From Eubacteriaceae bacterium (GTDB taxonomy: Bacteria > Bacillota > Clostridia > Lachnospirales > Lachnospiraceae): 64,000 nucleotides of DNA. Position 1 is the first letter of the stretch. Each line of letters starts with the position of its first letter. Shown here piece by piece: positions 8,614 through 17,412 of this stretch. The DNA is taken from the NCBI GenBank assembly GCA_910574895.1, contig CAJTDQ010000001.1, positions 372,001-436,000 on the forward strand, in the 5' to 3' direction. A program made the position numbers and the translations under genes. The notes under the pieces are model-generated. The model did not search any database and was not told where the DNA came from. It saw nothing but the letters and a program-made list of their open reading frames with translations.

Positions 8614-9927
8614 TTACCCTTTCCTACGTGCTGCCTGCACTTTTTTCTTCATTGTTCGAACTGACTGGGTAATATTTCTATTCGCCGGACAGTTATAGTT
8701 ACATGTTCCGCACTCGATACATTCCATACCATGCATCTTAATAAAACCTTCCATATCATCTGCGGCAGCAGCCTGAGCTAATTTTGCACAAATCAGGCCT
8801 TCTGGACAAACCTGTGCACACTTACCACAATTTAAACAGTTAGTCATTGTAGCGTGGGAAACCTCATCATATTTAAACGCCAACAATGCTGATGAACCTT
8901 TAATAACTGGAACATCTAATGTAAACATAGCCTGCCCCATCATTGGTCCACCGGATAAAATCTTTTCGACATTTTCATCCATTCCACCAGCCTCTTCCAC
9001 TACAGTCTGATGGCTGGTTCCAAATGGTACTTCCAGATTACATGGTGTATTGATTCCATCACCGGAAACAGTCACAATACGTTCTGTTAAAGGCTTATGG
9101 AATTTCACTGCCCTGTAAACATTGTATACAGTATCTACATTGTCCACGATGCATCCTGCATCTGCCGGAAGCATTGAGGAGTTTATTTTTCTTTTCGTTA
9201 CCGCATAAATAATATGTCTTTCAGAGCCCTGAGGATATTTGGTCTTCAGGGATGCCACTTCGATACGTGATTCATTCTCTGTAAGTTTTGTAAGAGTCTC
9301 AATCACATCTGGCTTATTATTTTCAACAGCAATAACACCTTTGGCATTATCAAATAACTGTAATATAATCTTTAAACCTTCTATTACTTCTTTTGGCTGT
9401 TCTACTAATCGCCTATAATCTGCTGTAATGTATGGCTCACATTCTGCCGCATTTACAATGACATAATCAATGGCATTTTCGTCCTTTGGAGTCAACTTGA
9501 CATGAGTAGGAAAACATGCTCCACCAAGACCTACAACACCACAGTCTTTTACAGCCTCTCTGATATACTCCTTTGTCCAAGGTTCTTTTGATGCTTCATA
9601 CTGCATTTCCTCGTATAATTCATCATTTTCTATAATAATAGAAAGTTCCTTATTTCCATTTGGAACTAATCGTTTCTCTATTTTCTTTACCGTACCTGAA
9701 ACGGATGAATGAATATTGGCTGAAACAAATCCACCTGCTTCTGCAATAAGCTGTCCTTTTAATACTCTCTCGCCAACATCAACCACTGGAACAGCCGGTG
9801 CTCCAATATGCTGAGACAATGGTATCACAACTTCTTTTCCTGGATTTATCTTTCTAACAGCCACATCTTTTGAAAGTTCTTTTCCATCGTATGGATGAAC
9901 TCCTCCCTTAAATGTTAGAATCGACAT
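8614..9927 (-). CDS. rnfC: Rnf complex subunit RnfC (NADH/FMN/Fe-S subunit)
   Basis: RnfC is the cytoplasmic NAD(H)-oxidising subunit with FMN and two 4Fe-4S clusters. The start is set at MSILTFKGGVHPYDGKEL (ATG at 9927), preceded by AGAGGT; an upstream in-frame ATG at 10005 adds 26 residues without family similarity. Visible are the barrel-sandwich region (35-95), the Complex1_51K-like nucleotide and flavin part (GLGGACFPTHVKL, about 128-140), the SLBB region, and the paired clusters CLNCGKCAQVCP (366-377) and CIECGTCNYNCP (405-416). First gene of the operon; about 437 residues. Confidence 0.95.
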   Translation of the reverse strand: MSILTFKGGVHPYDGKELSKDVAVRKINPGKEVVIPLSQHIGAPAVPVVDVGERVLKGQLIAEAGGFVSANIHSSVSGTVKKIEKRLVPNGNKELSIIIENDELYEEMQYEASKEPWTKEYIREAVKDCGVVGLGGACFPTHVKLTPKDENAIDYVIVNAAECEPYITADYRRLVEQPKEVIEGLKIILQLFDNAKGVIAVENNKPDVIETLTKLTENESRIEVASLKTKYPQGSERHIIYAVTKRKINSSMLPADAGCIVDNVDTVYNVYRAVKFHKPLTERIVTVSGDGINTPCNLEVPFGTSHQTVVEEAGGMDENVEKILSGGPMMGQAMFTLDVPVIKGSSALLAFKYDEVSHATMTNCLNCGKCAQVCPEGLICAKLAQAAAADDMEGFIKMHGMECIECGTCNYNCPANRNITQSVRTMKKKVQAARRKG

Positions 9928-10083
9928 TTTTTTACCTCTTTTCGCTTTTTTGCCTTCTTTATCATAATACTTTTCGACAATTTCTGCAATGTAAAACCAT
10001 TCCAAATAATTAAGTTTTATGTTTTAAAAATTCAATGTTTATTTAAATATATTAAGTGGCTGCTTTTATATTGCATTTTAATC

Positions 10084-10114
10084 ATAAAATGCTGCCACAA
10101 TCATGTGACAGCAT
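10084..10114 (-). terminator. Terminator after the 10141-11091 gene
   Basis: An ATGCTGCCAC/GTGACAGCAT imperfect stem with a six-base loop; read leftward it is followed by a short T-run (TTTTATG). It lies just past the stop of the secreted-protein gene and before rnfC. The rest of 9928-10140 is AT-rich and must hold the rnf promoter, but I cannot single out its boxes. Confidence 0.6.
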
Positions 10115-10140
10115 CAAACAATTTCTTCAATTATCTACTT

Positions 10141-11091
10141 TTAAGGTTTTACCTTTTTTATTTTTGACCATCTTCCTTTCTTTGTTCCGTTTACACCTCG
10201 TACCCTGATGTAATAAGTTTTATTCTTTGATAATTTCTTAATTATATATGAATATTTTTTCGTAGTCTTTATTTTGGCTTTCTTGAACTTCTTGTTTGTT
10301 GCATATTGAATCTGGTATTTCTTTGCATTTTTTGTTTTCTTAAACTTTACAAGAATTCTGTTCTTCTTACTTCGTTTCGTTGCTGTAATTTTTACTTTTT
10401 CTGGCCTCTTTCCACTTATACTACTAGTAGTTGTTTCTTCTAATTTTTTTCGTTTTTCTAAAAACTCTGCTTCCTCGTTTGGATTGTCGTTTTTGATTAA
10501 CTGATAATCTTTATCAATTAAATTTTTCACCATTGGTTCATGATCTTCTACATACCAAAGTGCGCCTACAACCCATTGTCCTTTACTATCCTTCTTGTAT
10601 CTTATCTTTGCTATCATTCCATCATCAAACCGATGATAACTTAAATAGACATCTTTCTCATAAACTGTTCCACCATATAAATTATAAGTATCTGGATCAA
10701 TCAATTTCACTACATCTAAGGAAACACCAACATCTATATATTTTTGAAAAAGAGTTTTTGATGGTAATTTTGAAACATACCATCTGTCCCATTTTTCCAG
10801 AATAAGATAATGTGGATTATTATCATTTATTTTGTATATTACATATTCGACATTTTCTCCTTTTCTCCAATATGGCATACCACCTATCTGAGTTACTAGT
10901 TTCTCTAAGTCTCCCCCCTCTATCTGTAAATACTCTTGCATAAAATAAGGAATTCCCCATTTTATTCCATCAATCTCTGATGTTTTCAAAATCTCTTCTT
11001 CATTATTATATAGTATCTCAGCCTTTAACTGTATATTGGGAGCAAAGGTCAATACTATCATTAATAATAATGCAACACTCCTTTTAATCAT
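10141..11091 (-). CDS. Secreted protein of unknown function with type A lysine-rich Fn3 C-terminus
   Basis: A 316-residue protein with a signal peptide (1-25), a unique domain (about 30-225) and a basic Fn3-like domain (about 232-316, ending KKGRWSKIKKVKP). I do not recognise the unique domain. It has aromatic motifs such as GGMPYWRKGEN, KLIDPDTYNLYGG and NDNPNEEAEFLEKRKKLEE that are shared with the upstream neighbour, so the two are tandem duplicates. The start overlaps the neighbour's stop by eight bases, so both are translated from one message. There is no LPXTG, SLH or dockerin; the basic Fn3 domain may bind anionic wall polymer (inference). Confidence 0.85.
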   Translation of the reverse strand: MIKRSVALLLMIVLTFAPNIQLKAEILYNNEEEILKTSEIDGIKWGIPYFMQEYLQIEGGDLEKLVTQIGGMPYWRKGENVEYVIYKINDNNPHYLILEKWDRWYVSKLPSKTLFQKYIDVGVSLDVVKLIDPDTYNLYGGTVYEKDVYLSYHRFDDGMIAKIRYKKDSKGQWVVGALWYVEDHEPMVKNLIDKDYQLIKNDNPNEEAEFLEKRKKLEETTTSSISGKRPEKVKITATKRSKKNRILVKFKKTKNAKKYQIQYATNKKFKKAKIKTTKKYSYIIKKLSKNKTYYIRVRGVNGTKKGRWSKIKKVKP

Positions 11092-12109
11092 GTTTTGAGC
11101 CCCCTTTCTTTATATCGTAAGAAACAACTTGATTCTTTACCTTTTTTACTTTCTTTATATTTGACCATAACCCCTTTTTTGTTCCGTTTTGACCTCGCAC
11201 CCTAATGTAATAAGTCTTATTCTTAAATAACTTTTTTATGATAAAAGAGCGTTTTTTTGTGGTTTTGATTTTAGCTTTCTTAAATTTCTTGTTTGTTGCA
11301 TATTGTATCTGATACTTCTTTGCATTTTTTGCTTTCTTGTACTTTACAATAATATTTTTTTTCTTAATTCGCTTTACTGATTTTATTTTTACCTTTGCCG
11401 GCTTCTTATACTTATCTTGATCTGTTGGAATTCCTTCTAACTTCTTTAATTTTTCTAGAAACTCTGCTTCCTCATTCGGGTTATCATTTTTAATCAACTC
11501 ATAATCGATATCCAAAAGATTTTTTGCTATATAGTATGGATCATTTCTATATTGCATATGACCTACAACCCAATTCCCTCGTGTATCTTTCTCAAAAGTC
11601 AAATCATAACCATTACCATCAGCAAATCGATGTTCTGTTATTCCCCAATCTTTTCCCAGCATAACAAATATGTCATAAGTATCTGGGTCTATCAAATTAA
11701 CAACTTCCATAGATGTACCTGGATGCACATATTTCTGAAAAAGTTCTTTTGATGGTATTTTTGATACATACCATGCTCCACCCAGGTTTTTACTCGGAGT
11801 TGAAAAATCCAAAATCAAATAGTGTATTCCTTTATCTTCTATTTTATAAATTGCATAATAATTATTGTTTTTTCCTAAGCGCCAATAAGGCTCTGCTCCT
11901 GCAAATTGCACAATGTTGTATATATTATATATGCTGCCAGAACCCATCTGATAGTCAAACCAATTGTTCCATCTTTTTTCAAGATTCGTTACACGAGTCA
12001 CTCTTTCTTCATTATTGTATTCTGGTAGTTCTAACTTATCATATGCTTGAATTTCTACTGTAAACATTAATGTAACAATGCATAAAATTACAATTATTCT
12101 TTTTATCAT
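11084..12109 (-). CDS. Secreted paralogue of the downstream protein, type A Fn3 C-terminus
   Basis: Start chosen at the ATG complementary to 12107-12109 (MIKRIIVILCIVTLMF), which has GGAG upstream and matches the paralogue's MIKR start; an in-frame ATG five codons earlier is less likely. Signal peptide 1-22, unique domain about 25-235 with the paralogue's conserved motifs (FAGAEPYWRLGKNN, NLIDPDTYDIF, NDNPNEEAEFLEKLKKLE), and a lysine-rich Fn3 domain 240-330 with a short extra tail. The function is unknown. Sequence similarity to its neighbour is highest in the Fn3 domain, consistent with tandem duplication and divergence of the N-terminal part. Confidence 0.85.
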   Translation of the reverse strand: MIKRIIVILCIVTLMFTVEIQAYDKLELPEYNNEERVTRVTNLEKRWNNWFDYQMGSGSIYNIYNIVQFAGAEPYWRLGKNNNYYAIYKIEDKGIHYLILDFSTPSKNLGGAWYVSKIPSKELFQKYVHPGTSMEVVNLIDPDTYDIFVMLGKDWGITEHRFADGNGYDLTFEKDTRGNWVVGHMQYRNDPYYIAKNLLDIDYELIKNDNPNEEAEFLEKLKKLEGIPTDQDKYKKPAKVKIKSVKRIKKKNIIVKYKKAKNAKKYQIQYATNKKFKKAKIKTTKKRSFIIKKLFKNKTYYIRVRGQNGTKKGLWSNIKKVKKVKNQVVSYDIKKGGSKHD

Positions 12110-12129
12110 ACCAATCCACTCCATTCATA

Positions 12130-12320
12130 TTTGTTTATTTTTCACATATAACCTTTTTGACCATATTCTTTTCTTTATTCCTTTTACATCACGTACTCTA
12201 ATATAATGAATCATAATATTCAGGATTTACAGTAGTACAAAAAACTTCATATTTCCCATCTTTACAATTCCATAAAGAGTAGAAGGAACATATATATTTC
12301 CTCCCCCATTTAATTTTTCG
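12130..12320 (-). pseudogene. Fossil of a third type A Fn3 secreted protein
   Basis: No open gene lies in 12110-12543, but leftward translation recovers a remnant. One frame reads NIYVPSTLYGIVK and then, after a one-base shift in an A-run, DGKYEVFCTTVNPEYYDS. A second shift gives HYIRVRDVKGIKKRIWSK, clearly the end of the Fn3 domain found in both neighbours (YYIRVRGVNGTKKGRWSK). The rest of the original gene is gone. The remainder of the gap (12321-12543) is AT-rich with nothing recognisable. Confidence 0.6.
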
Positions 12321-12543
12321 AACTTTATTGTTATTTATAGTATAACTTTATTGAAAAAATTTTACAATAATTAAAACATAATATATATTATTCTAAAACG
12401 ATTTTATTCTTCTAAACTGTAATTTTATATGTCAATTAAATCATTTTAACCAATAGCCAAAACTTCTTTTTCATTAATACTTAAACAAAAACCATAGATA
12501 AAAGATTTTAGTAATCTCATATCCATGGCTTTTCTATTTACAA

Positions 12544-15480
12544 CTATTTCATTTTTAGTTTCTTCCATGCCCCATAAATCTTCTTACCGTTAACCTTTTT
12601 GTATGCTCTTAGACGAACATTCATTTTCTTGTAACGTTTGATTTTTATAGCATGTTTTTTATTCGTTTTAATAGTCTTTTTAATATATATCTTCGTTGAT
12701 GCTTTTTTATATTTTACAATATATCCATCGGCTTTCTTATTACGCTTCCATGTAAGTTTAATTTTATTTTTATATTTCTTACATTTTAACTTTTTGATTT
12801 TTAGTGACTTTTTAATTTTATTTGTATTTGCTGTTTCTTTCACAGTATTTGTTGTAGTCACTGTAACAGTTGTTGTTTCCTGCGATGATTCCTTAGGTGT
12901 TGTCACTTCTTCTGTTGTAGTTTCTTCTCCTTTTGTTCCAAGAACTGTCACATCACATGTAACTGTCTGATTTTTCAATTTCGCAAGTTTTTCACCATAT
13001 ACTGCATCATCTGCATATTTATCAGCATATTTTTCAAACCCTTCATGAGTAATCATTGCGCCGACTGTAACCGTTTTATTATATTCAGGCTGAGTCACTC
13101 TCAAAGATTGATCTTCAATAATATCGACATCACTGGAAATCCAATATCTCTTGTTATCTGGTACGATCTCATCCGGATTAATTATTGTCGCAAGTATTCC
13201 ATTATTATTTGGTTTATCCACATAATTGCTTGAATACACATTGCCATTTTCATCTTCATAAATTCCGTAAAATGTCTTCAAGTCTGATGTAATATGTTCT
13301 TTATCTGCATTTTCACCTTTAATAAAATCAAAAAAGTTTTCCTTTGCTTTTTCCATAAATGCTACTGCATGATCAATCTCTTCATCTGTTAGTGGCACAA
13401 TTGTAAGAGTAAATTCCTTGGATGCAGTAATATTTGTATTTCCTTTATTTGTAATTGTTACCTTTAATGTGACATCCTTTGATTCGCTGTTTGGCAATGG
13501 TCTGTATGTAAATGTTCGATATCCATAAATATCTACAACCGATGTATCACTGCTTTCAACAGTAATATCATAATATTTCCCATCAATCCCTAAATCCCTT
13601 GGAATAGGTAATTGAATATCATTTGTAACAGCAGATGTATTTAATTTTTCTCCTGTTGCAAAATCCTTTAAGCCCTCATCATAAGAATCCAGCTTTTCAG
13701 CTAATTTTTTGCTTTCCTCTACAGCTTCATCATAGCCTAAAACCTTGATTGGAATTTCCTTAGTAATTGTTTCTGTAAGTGTATCTTCACCAGAATTTGT
13801 TGTATATCTGTCAAAAGTAAATGTGGCTGTAATCGTTACATCTTTATCTACGGTATCTCTATTTACAGAAGCCTTATAGTTCATGTTTGCAAAACTGCTA
13901 TCCCATTGTGCCTCCTCTGAAATAGACACAATACTATTATCACTTGATGTGTACGTCGTTTTCACCCATTTTAGTGTTTGCTCACCAGCGTTATACTTCA
14001 CCTTTGGATAAACCGGAAGTGATAACTCACCTGTTACTTCCTCAAACGAATCATTATTTGCAAGTATTTGCTCTGTAATATAATTCTCTGCGACTGTCTC
14101 CATATCTGCTTTTACTTTATCAACATCCCAATAAATCTGAACGCATGAAGGCTTATATTCTACAGAAACATTATTTAATCCAAGTTCAAAAACCACATCT
14201 ACATTTTCAAAATTCATCGTAGATGTTGGATTCTCAAATAAATTCTTATAGAAATAATTAATTGTTCCATCTTCTTCTATATATGTAACATCCTGATTCA
14301 TTCTGTTACTAACCGATTTCACAGAAACAGCAATATTCTGATCTGCATAAGCTTCTTTTGCTTCTATTAAATTACGAATATATGTATTAATATTTTTGTC
14401 TGTATAGAATTTTGGACGAATCACTCCACTTGGTAATTCTTTTACAAGAGCTTCCAATGTAGCTGTATCTTCTGCATCTGTATTTTCTTCTACCTTTTGC
14501 CATGTAAGAATTGGATAACCATTATTTATCGTTTCATCTGTAATGTACACATCACCCAAAGTATCTGATAATGCTTTCAATTCATCGGAAGATACCTTTG
14601 TAATTCCCGAATCATCGAAATTATATCCAAAACCATAAGCATTTTCATGTGTATTCTCTAAATATGCACAATTTGTTACCTTTGTTGTTGCTGAAACATA
14701 GCCAAAAACAGAACCTACTTGTCCACTACCGGTAACAGTTCCTACATTATAACAACTGCTTATAATACTCTCTGCGGAAGATGCGGTGTTGACATATCCT
14801 GCAAGACCACCAACTCTTGGAGCGGATGTACATGTTGTAGAAATTTCTCCTGCATTATAACAATTTTCAACATTGGCAAATGTCTGAATCTGTCCCACAA
14901 TACCAGCAGTATTTTTTATTTTTCCAGTAATTGTTCCATTATTATAACAGTTTAATATATTAGCTCTTTGAGCATAACCCACAATTCCTGCTATACACTG
15001 TTGATTGTTACCACTTACGCTAATCTGAACCTCACTTCCACAATTAGAAATCGTAGAATCAATTGCTTTTGGTGTAATTCCTGCCGCATAGCCAAGGGTG
15101 GAGGTTATCTTTCCTTTTACGATAACATTTTTAACAATTGCATTTTCTATTGTTCCAATAAGTCCCTGATAAGTTTTCTCGGCATTAATATTTAGTGTCA
15201 CACTATGTCCATCTCCATCAAATTTTCCTGTAAATGATGTTGGATTTATGCCTTCTCCCTGACCGATTGTTGTAGTTACATTTTCAATATCATTTACCAA
15301 TTTGTAACTACCATCAAGAGGATAGGCATCATCATTTCCGATTTTTGCCAACTCCTCTGCACTTGATATTTCAATTATTGCATCGTCTTCTGCGTTCGTC
15401 TGATAAATATTGACTGAAATGCCAGATATTATCATAACCATTGACAAAATAATTGAAATCCCTTTCTTTGTTACTTTCAT
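12544..15480 (-). CDS. Large GLUG-repeat/atrophied-Ig surface protein under a cobalamin riboswitch
   Basis: A 978-residue secreted protein: signal peptide 1-30; GLUG-type repeats about 31-285 (recurring AGIVGYAQ, NCYNNGTITG, GGLAGYVN, NCYNAGEI units); then about 340-870 of beta-rich repeats resembling atrophied bacterial Ig domains (SSDTSVVDIYG, SSDNSIVSIS); a Thr-rich linker about 870-890; and a lysine-rich Fn3 domain to the end (type A). A GGAG ribosome site precedes the ATG. The leader of 440 bases contains a cobalamin riboswitch and intrinsic terminator in the same orientation, so expression should fall when cobalamin is plentiful. No enzyme motif is visible; a surface corrinoid capture or adhesion role is inference. 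Confidence 0.88.
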   Translation of the reverse strand: MKVTKKGISIILSMVMIISGISVNIYQTNAEDDAIIEISSAEELAKIGNDDAYPLDGSYKLVNDIENVTTTIGQGEGINPTSFTGKFDGDGHSVTLNINAEKTYQGLIGTIENAIVKNVIVKGKITSTLGYAAGITPKAIDSTISNCGSEVQISVSGNNQQCIAGIVGYAQRANILNCYNNGTITGKIKNTAGIVGQIQTFANVENCYNAGEISTTCTSAPRVGGLAGYVNTASSAESIISSCYNVGTVTGSGQVGSVFGYVSATTKVTNCAYLENTHENAYGFGYNFDDSGITKVSSDELKALSDTLGDVYITDETINNGYPILTWQKVEENTDAEDTATLEALVKELPSGVIRPKFYTDKNINTYIRNLIEAKEAYADQNIAVSVKSVSNRMNQDVTYIEEDGTINYFYKNLFENPTSTMNFENVDVVFELGLNNVSVEYKPSCVQIYWDVDKVKADMETVAENYITEQILANNDSFEEVTGELSLPVYPKVKYNAGEQTLKWVKTTYTSSDNSIVSISEEAQWDSSFANMNYKASVNRDTVDKDVTITATFTFDRYTTNSGEDTLTETITKEIPIKVLGYDEAVEESKKLAEKLDSYDEGLKDFATGEKLNTSAVTNDIQLPIPRDLGIDGKYYDITVESSDTSVVDIYGYRTFTYRPLPNSESKDVTLKVTITNKGNTNITASKEFTLTIVPLTDEEIDHAVAFMEKAKENFFDFIKGENADKEHITSDLKTFYGIYEDENGNVYSSNYVDKPNNNGILATIINPDEIVPDNKRYWISSDVDIIEDQSLRVTQPEYNKTVTVGAMITHEGFEKYADKYADDAVYGEKLAKLKNQTVTCDVTVLGTKGEETTTEEVTTPKESSQETTTVTVTTTNTVKETANTNKIKKSLKIKKLKCKKYKNKIKLTWKRNKKADGYIVKYKKASTKIYIKKTIKTNKKHAIKIKRYKKMNVRLRAYKKVNGKKIYGAWKKLKMK

Positions 15481-15519
15481 TTTCTGTTCTCCTTTACATT
15501 AAAATATTGGAGCAACACG

Positions 15520-15550
15520 AAAAAATCCCTAAAACAACATAGTTTTAGGG
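15520..15550 (-). terminator. Riboswitch expression-platform terminator
   Basis: A perfect 9-bp stem (CCCTAAAAC/GTTTTAGGG) with a six-base loop followed leftward by ATTTTTT. It lies between the B12 box and the start codon of the GLUG protein gene, as expected of a transcription-terminating riboswitch. Confidence 0.85.
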
Positions 15551-15606
15551 TCAATAAATAAACTATCGAAGTCCTTTATCAATTCCCCGTGATATAACTC
15601 CTAAAC

Positions 15607-15772
15607 TCTATGCAGGTCTCCTGGCTTACATCTCATCACATTTTCTTCCCTTCCCAGTTTCCCAGTGGGTGATATTTTATCTTAAGAAAATACTCCTTGC
15701 TCACAGTGGCGGGACCGTACAGGATTTGCACCTGTTTCCCTCTTAGCTGATTTTTACATCAGAACATAAAGC
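15607..15772 (-). ncRNA. Cobalamin riboswitch
   Basis: Read leftward, the strand carries in order GGGAAACAGGTGCAAATCCT, the GGTCCCGCCACTGTGAGC core, CACCCACTGGGAA, GGGAAG and the B12 box AAGCCAGGAGACCTGCA (about 15612-15628). All conserved blocks of the cobalamin aptamer are present in the right order. It precedes an intrinsic terminator and the GLUG surface-protein gene; no cobalamin synthesis or transport gene is next to it. Confidence 0.95.
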
Positions 15773-15921
15773 TTATTTTCTTGAAATATTAAATTTCAAA
15801 CCATGAAATATACTATCACTCATGTAATTTATTGTCAAATATGATCAATCTTCTTAGCGAAGCAAAGTAATTTTTTCAACCAACGGCTGAATTTTTTCTC
15901 AATTTGTGCTAATATATCTCC

Positions 15922-17022
15922 ATGATAGTTATAAAAAATAAAGCAGAGGTAAAAATTGAATATCCTATAGAACAAATTGCAGATAAAGAAAAGGTCCTTT
16001 TCTTTGATATTGAAACGACCGGATTTTCCAGAAAATACTGTAATATTTATTTAATCGGCTGTATGTATTATGCAGGCGATGAATTAATGTACACGCAGTG
16101 GCTGGCAGAGAATTTTAATGATGAAGCCAATGTTTTAATGGCATTCCATAAATTTGTCAAAAGATTTGATACAATTATTCATTTTAATGGAAATAGTTTT
16201 GATATTCCTTTTATAACAGAGCGTGGTAAAAAATATATGCTAGATTTTGATTTTGATAAATTTAGGCATATTGACATCTATAAATCTGTAAATACTCTAA
16301 ACCATATTTTAAAAATGGAAAATCAGAAACAAAAATCCTTTGAAATCTTACTTGGAATCAAACGTACTGACCCATTTAGCGGTGGAGATTTAATTGAAGT
16401 ATTTAAACATTTCGTAGAATCGAAAGACGAACGATTATTAATGCCACTTCTATTACATAATAAAGAAGATGTATTTAATATGGCACATTTACTTTCACTC
16501 CTTGCATTTCAGGACTTGTTTGCGCACAAATATGCCGTTACAGATTATGCGTTTAATGAATATCAAGATTATCATGAAAATACACACAAAGAATTAACAA
16601 TAAACTTCAAACTTTCCAATGCTCTCCCTTTTAATATTTCTTATAATACGGATAACATTGCATTAATTATCAAAGAAGATATTGGATATTTTTCTGTAGA
16701 AATACGACAAGGAACATACAAATATTTTTACAATAATTATAAAGATTATTATTATTTGACAACAGAGGATGTTGCCATACATAAAAGTGTTGCACAGTAT
16801 GTGGACAGCAAATACCGAAAACAGGCGACTGCCAGTACTTGTTATGAAAAGCACTCCGGAGAGTTTCTTCCTATAAAAGATTCTGATAATTTTCAATATT
16901 CTTTCAGAGAAGAATATAAAGATAAGGAAAAATTTATCAGAACCTCAGATATTTCAAATGATAATATTCTAGATTATCTAAATACTATGATTGATTTTAT
17001 AAAATTAAAACCAAAACAATAA
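15922..17022 (+). CDS. DEDD-type 3'-5' exonuclease (YprB-like ribonuclease H fold)
   Basis: A 366-residue protein with an N-terminal ribonuclease-H-like exonuclease domain: FFDIETTGFS (28-37, first D and E), IIHFNGNSFDIPF (85-97) and LLHNKEDVFNM (176-186) supply the acidic residues. The C-terminal 160 residues are not recognised. The family (PF13482) is found in Firmicutes, usually of unknown physiological substrate. The start has no clear Shine-Dalgarno sequence, and a TAATAT box lies only a few bases upstream, so a leaderless or nearly leaderless message is possible. The gene is divergent from the riboswitch and convergent with the SASP gene. Confidence 0.85.
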   Translation: MIVIKNKAEVKIEYPIEQIADKEKVLFFDIETTGFSRKYCNIYLIGCMYYAGDELMYTQWLAENFNDEANVLMAFHKFVKRFDTIIHFNGNSFDIPFITERGKKYMLDFDFDKFRHIDIYKSVNTLNHILKMENQKQKSFEILLGIKRTDPFSGGDLIEVFKHFVESKDERLLMPLLLHNKEDVFNMAHLLSLLAFQDLFAHKYAVTDYAFNEYQDYHENTHKELTINFKLSNALPFNISYNTDNIALIIKEDIGYFSVEIRQGTYKYFYNNYKDYYYLTTEDVAIHKSVAQYVDSKYRKQATASTCYEKHSGEFLPIKDSDNFQYSFREEYKDKEKFIRTSDISNDNILDYLNTMIDFIKLKPKQ

Positions 17023-17026
17023 AGAA

Positions 17027-17058
17027 AGAGACTCACATTTAAGTGAGCCTCTTTTTTA
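17027..17058. terminator. Terminator between exonuclease and SASP genes
   Basis: GAGACTCAC and GTGAGCCTC pair around a six-base loop, followed by T6 on the plus strand; a weaker T-rich run on the other strand may serve the convergent SASP gene. Confidence 0.85.
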
Positions 17059-17075
17059 CTCCGAAAGCGTCTGAA

Positions 17076-17276
17076 CTATTTACCGCTCATCTGTCTTTCC
17101 TGAGCTTCAATCATCTTCTTAACCATCTGTCCACCAACAGAACCAGCCTGAGCTGATGTTAAGTTACCATTGTATCCATCTGTAAGCTGAACACCTACTT
17201 CAGATGCACACTCCATTTTAAATCTGTTCATTGCACTCTTTGCTTCTGGAACATTAACTTTGTTTGTGTTACTCAT
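17076..17276 (-). CDS. Alpha/beta-type small acid-soluble spore protein
   Basis: A 66-residue SASP that coats and protects spore DNA. It has both family signatures: the N-terminal KSAMNRFKMECASEVGV (about 14-30), where the E-x-A/S protease (GPR) cleavage region lies, and the C-terminal GNLTSAQAGSVGGQMVKKMI (37-56). Its length is typical. GGAGG precedes the ATG. It is monocistronic, with its own terminator and a candidate forespore promoter upstream. It shows that the organism can sporulate. Confidence 0.95.
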   Translation of the reverse strand: MSNTNKVNVPEAKSAMNRFKMECASEVGVQLTDGYNGNLTSAQAGSVGGQMVKKMIEAQERQMSGK

Positions 17277-17345
17277 GACATACCTCCATTTTTCATTTCA
17301 AAAAATTTTAGTAACCAACCTTCAATTGAATTTTTGTTACACTAC

Positions 17346-17374
17346 TATTATGTGAAAAATGAAAAATAATAAAC
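17346..17374 (-). promoter_or_regulatory. Candidate sigma-G/F forespore promoter of the SASP gene
   Basis: Read leftward, GTTTA is followed by 17 bases and CATAATA. The latter fits the CATNNTA -10 element of sigma-G/F promoters; the -35 is a weak match. It lies about 70 bases before the SASP start, as expected for a forespore gene. Confidence 0.4.
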
Positions 17375-17412
17375 TGGTAACTTGTTGTTGTTCTGACATT
17401 TTCTGCAAATTA

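Noticed and set aside
9928-10005. N-terminal extension of rnfC to the ATG at 10005
   Set aside because: The internal ATG at 9927 has a good ribosome site and matches the conserved RnfC start; the extension has no family similarity.
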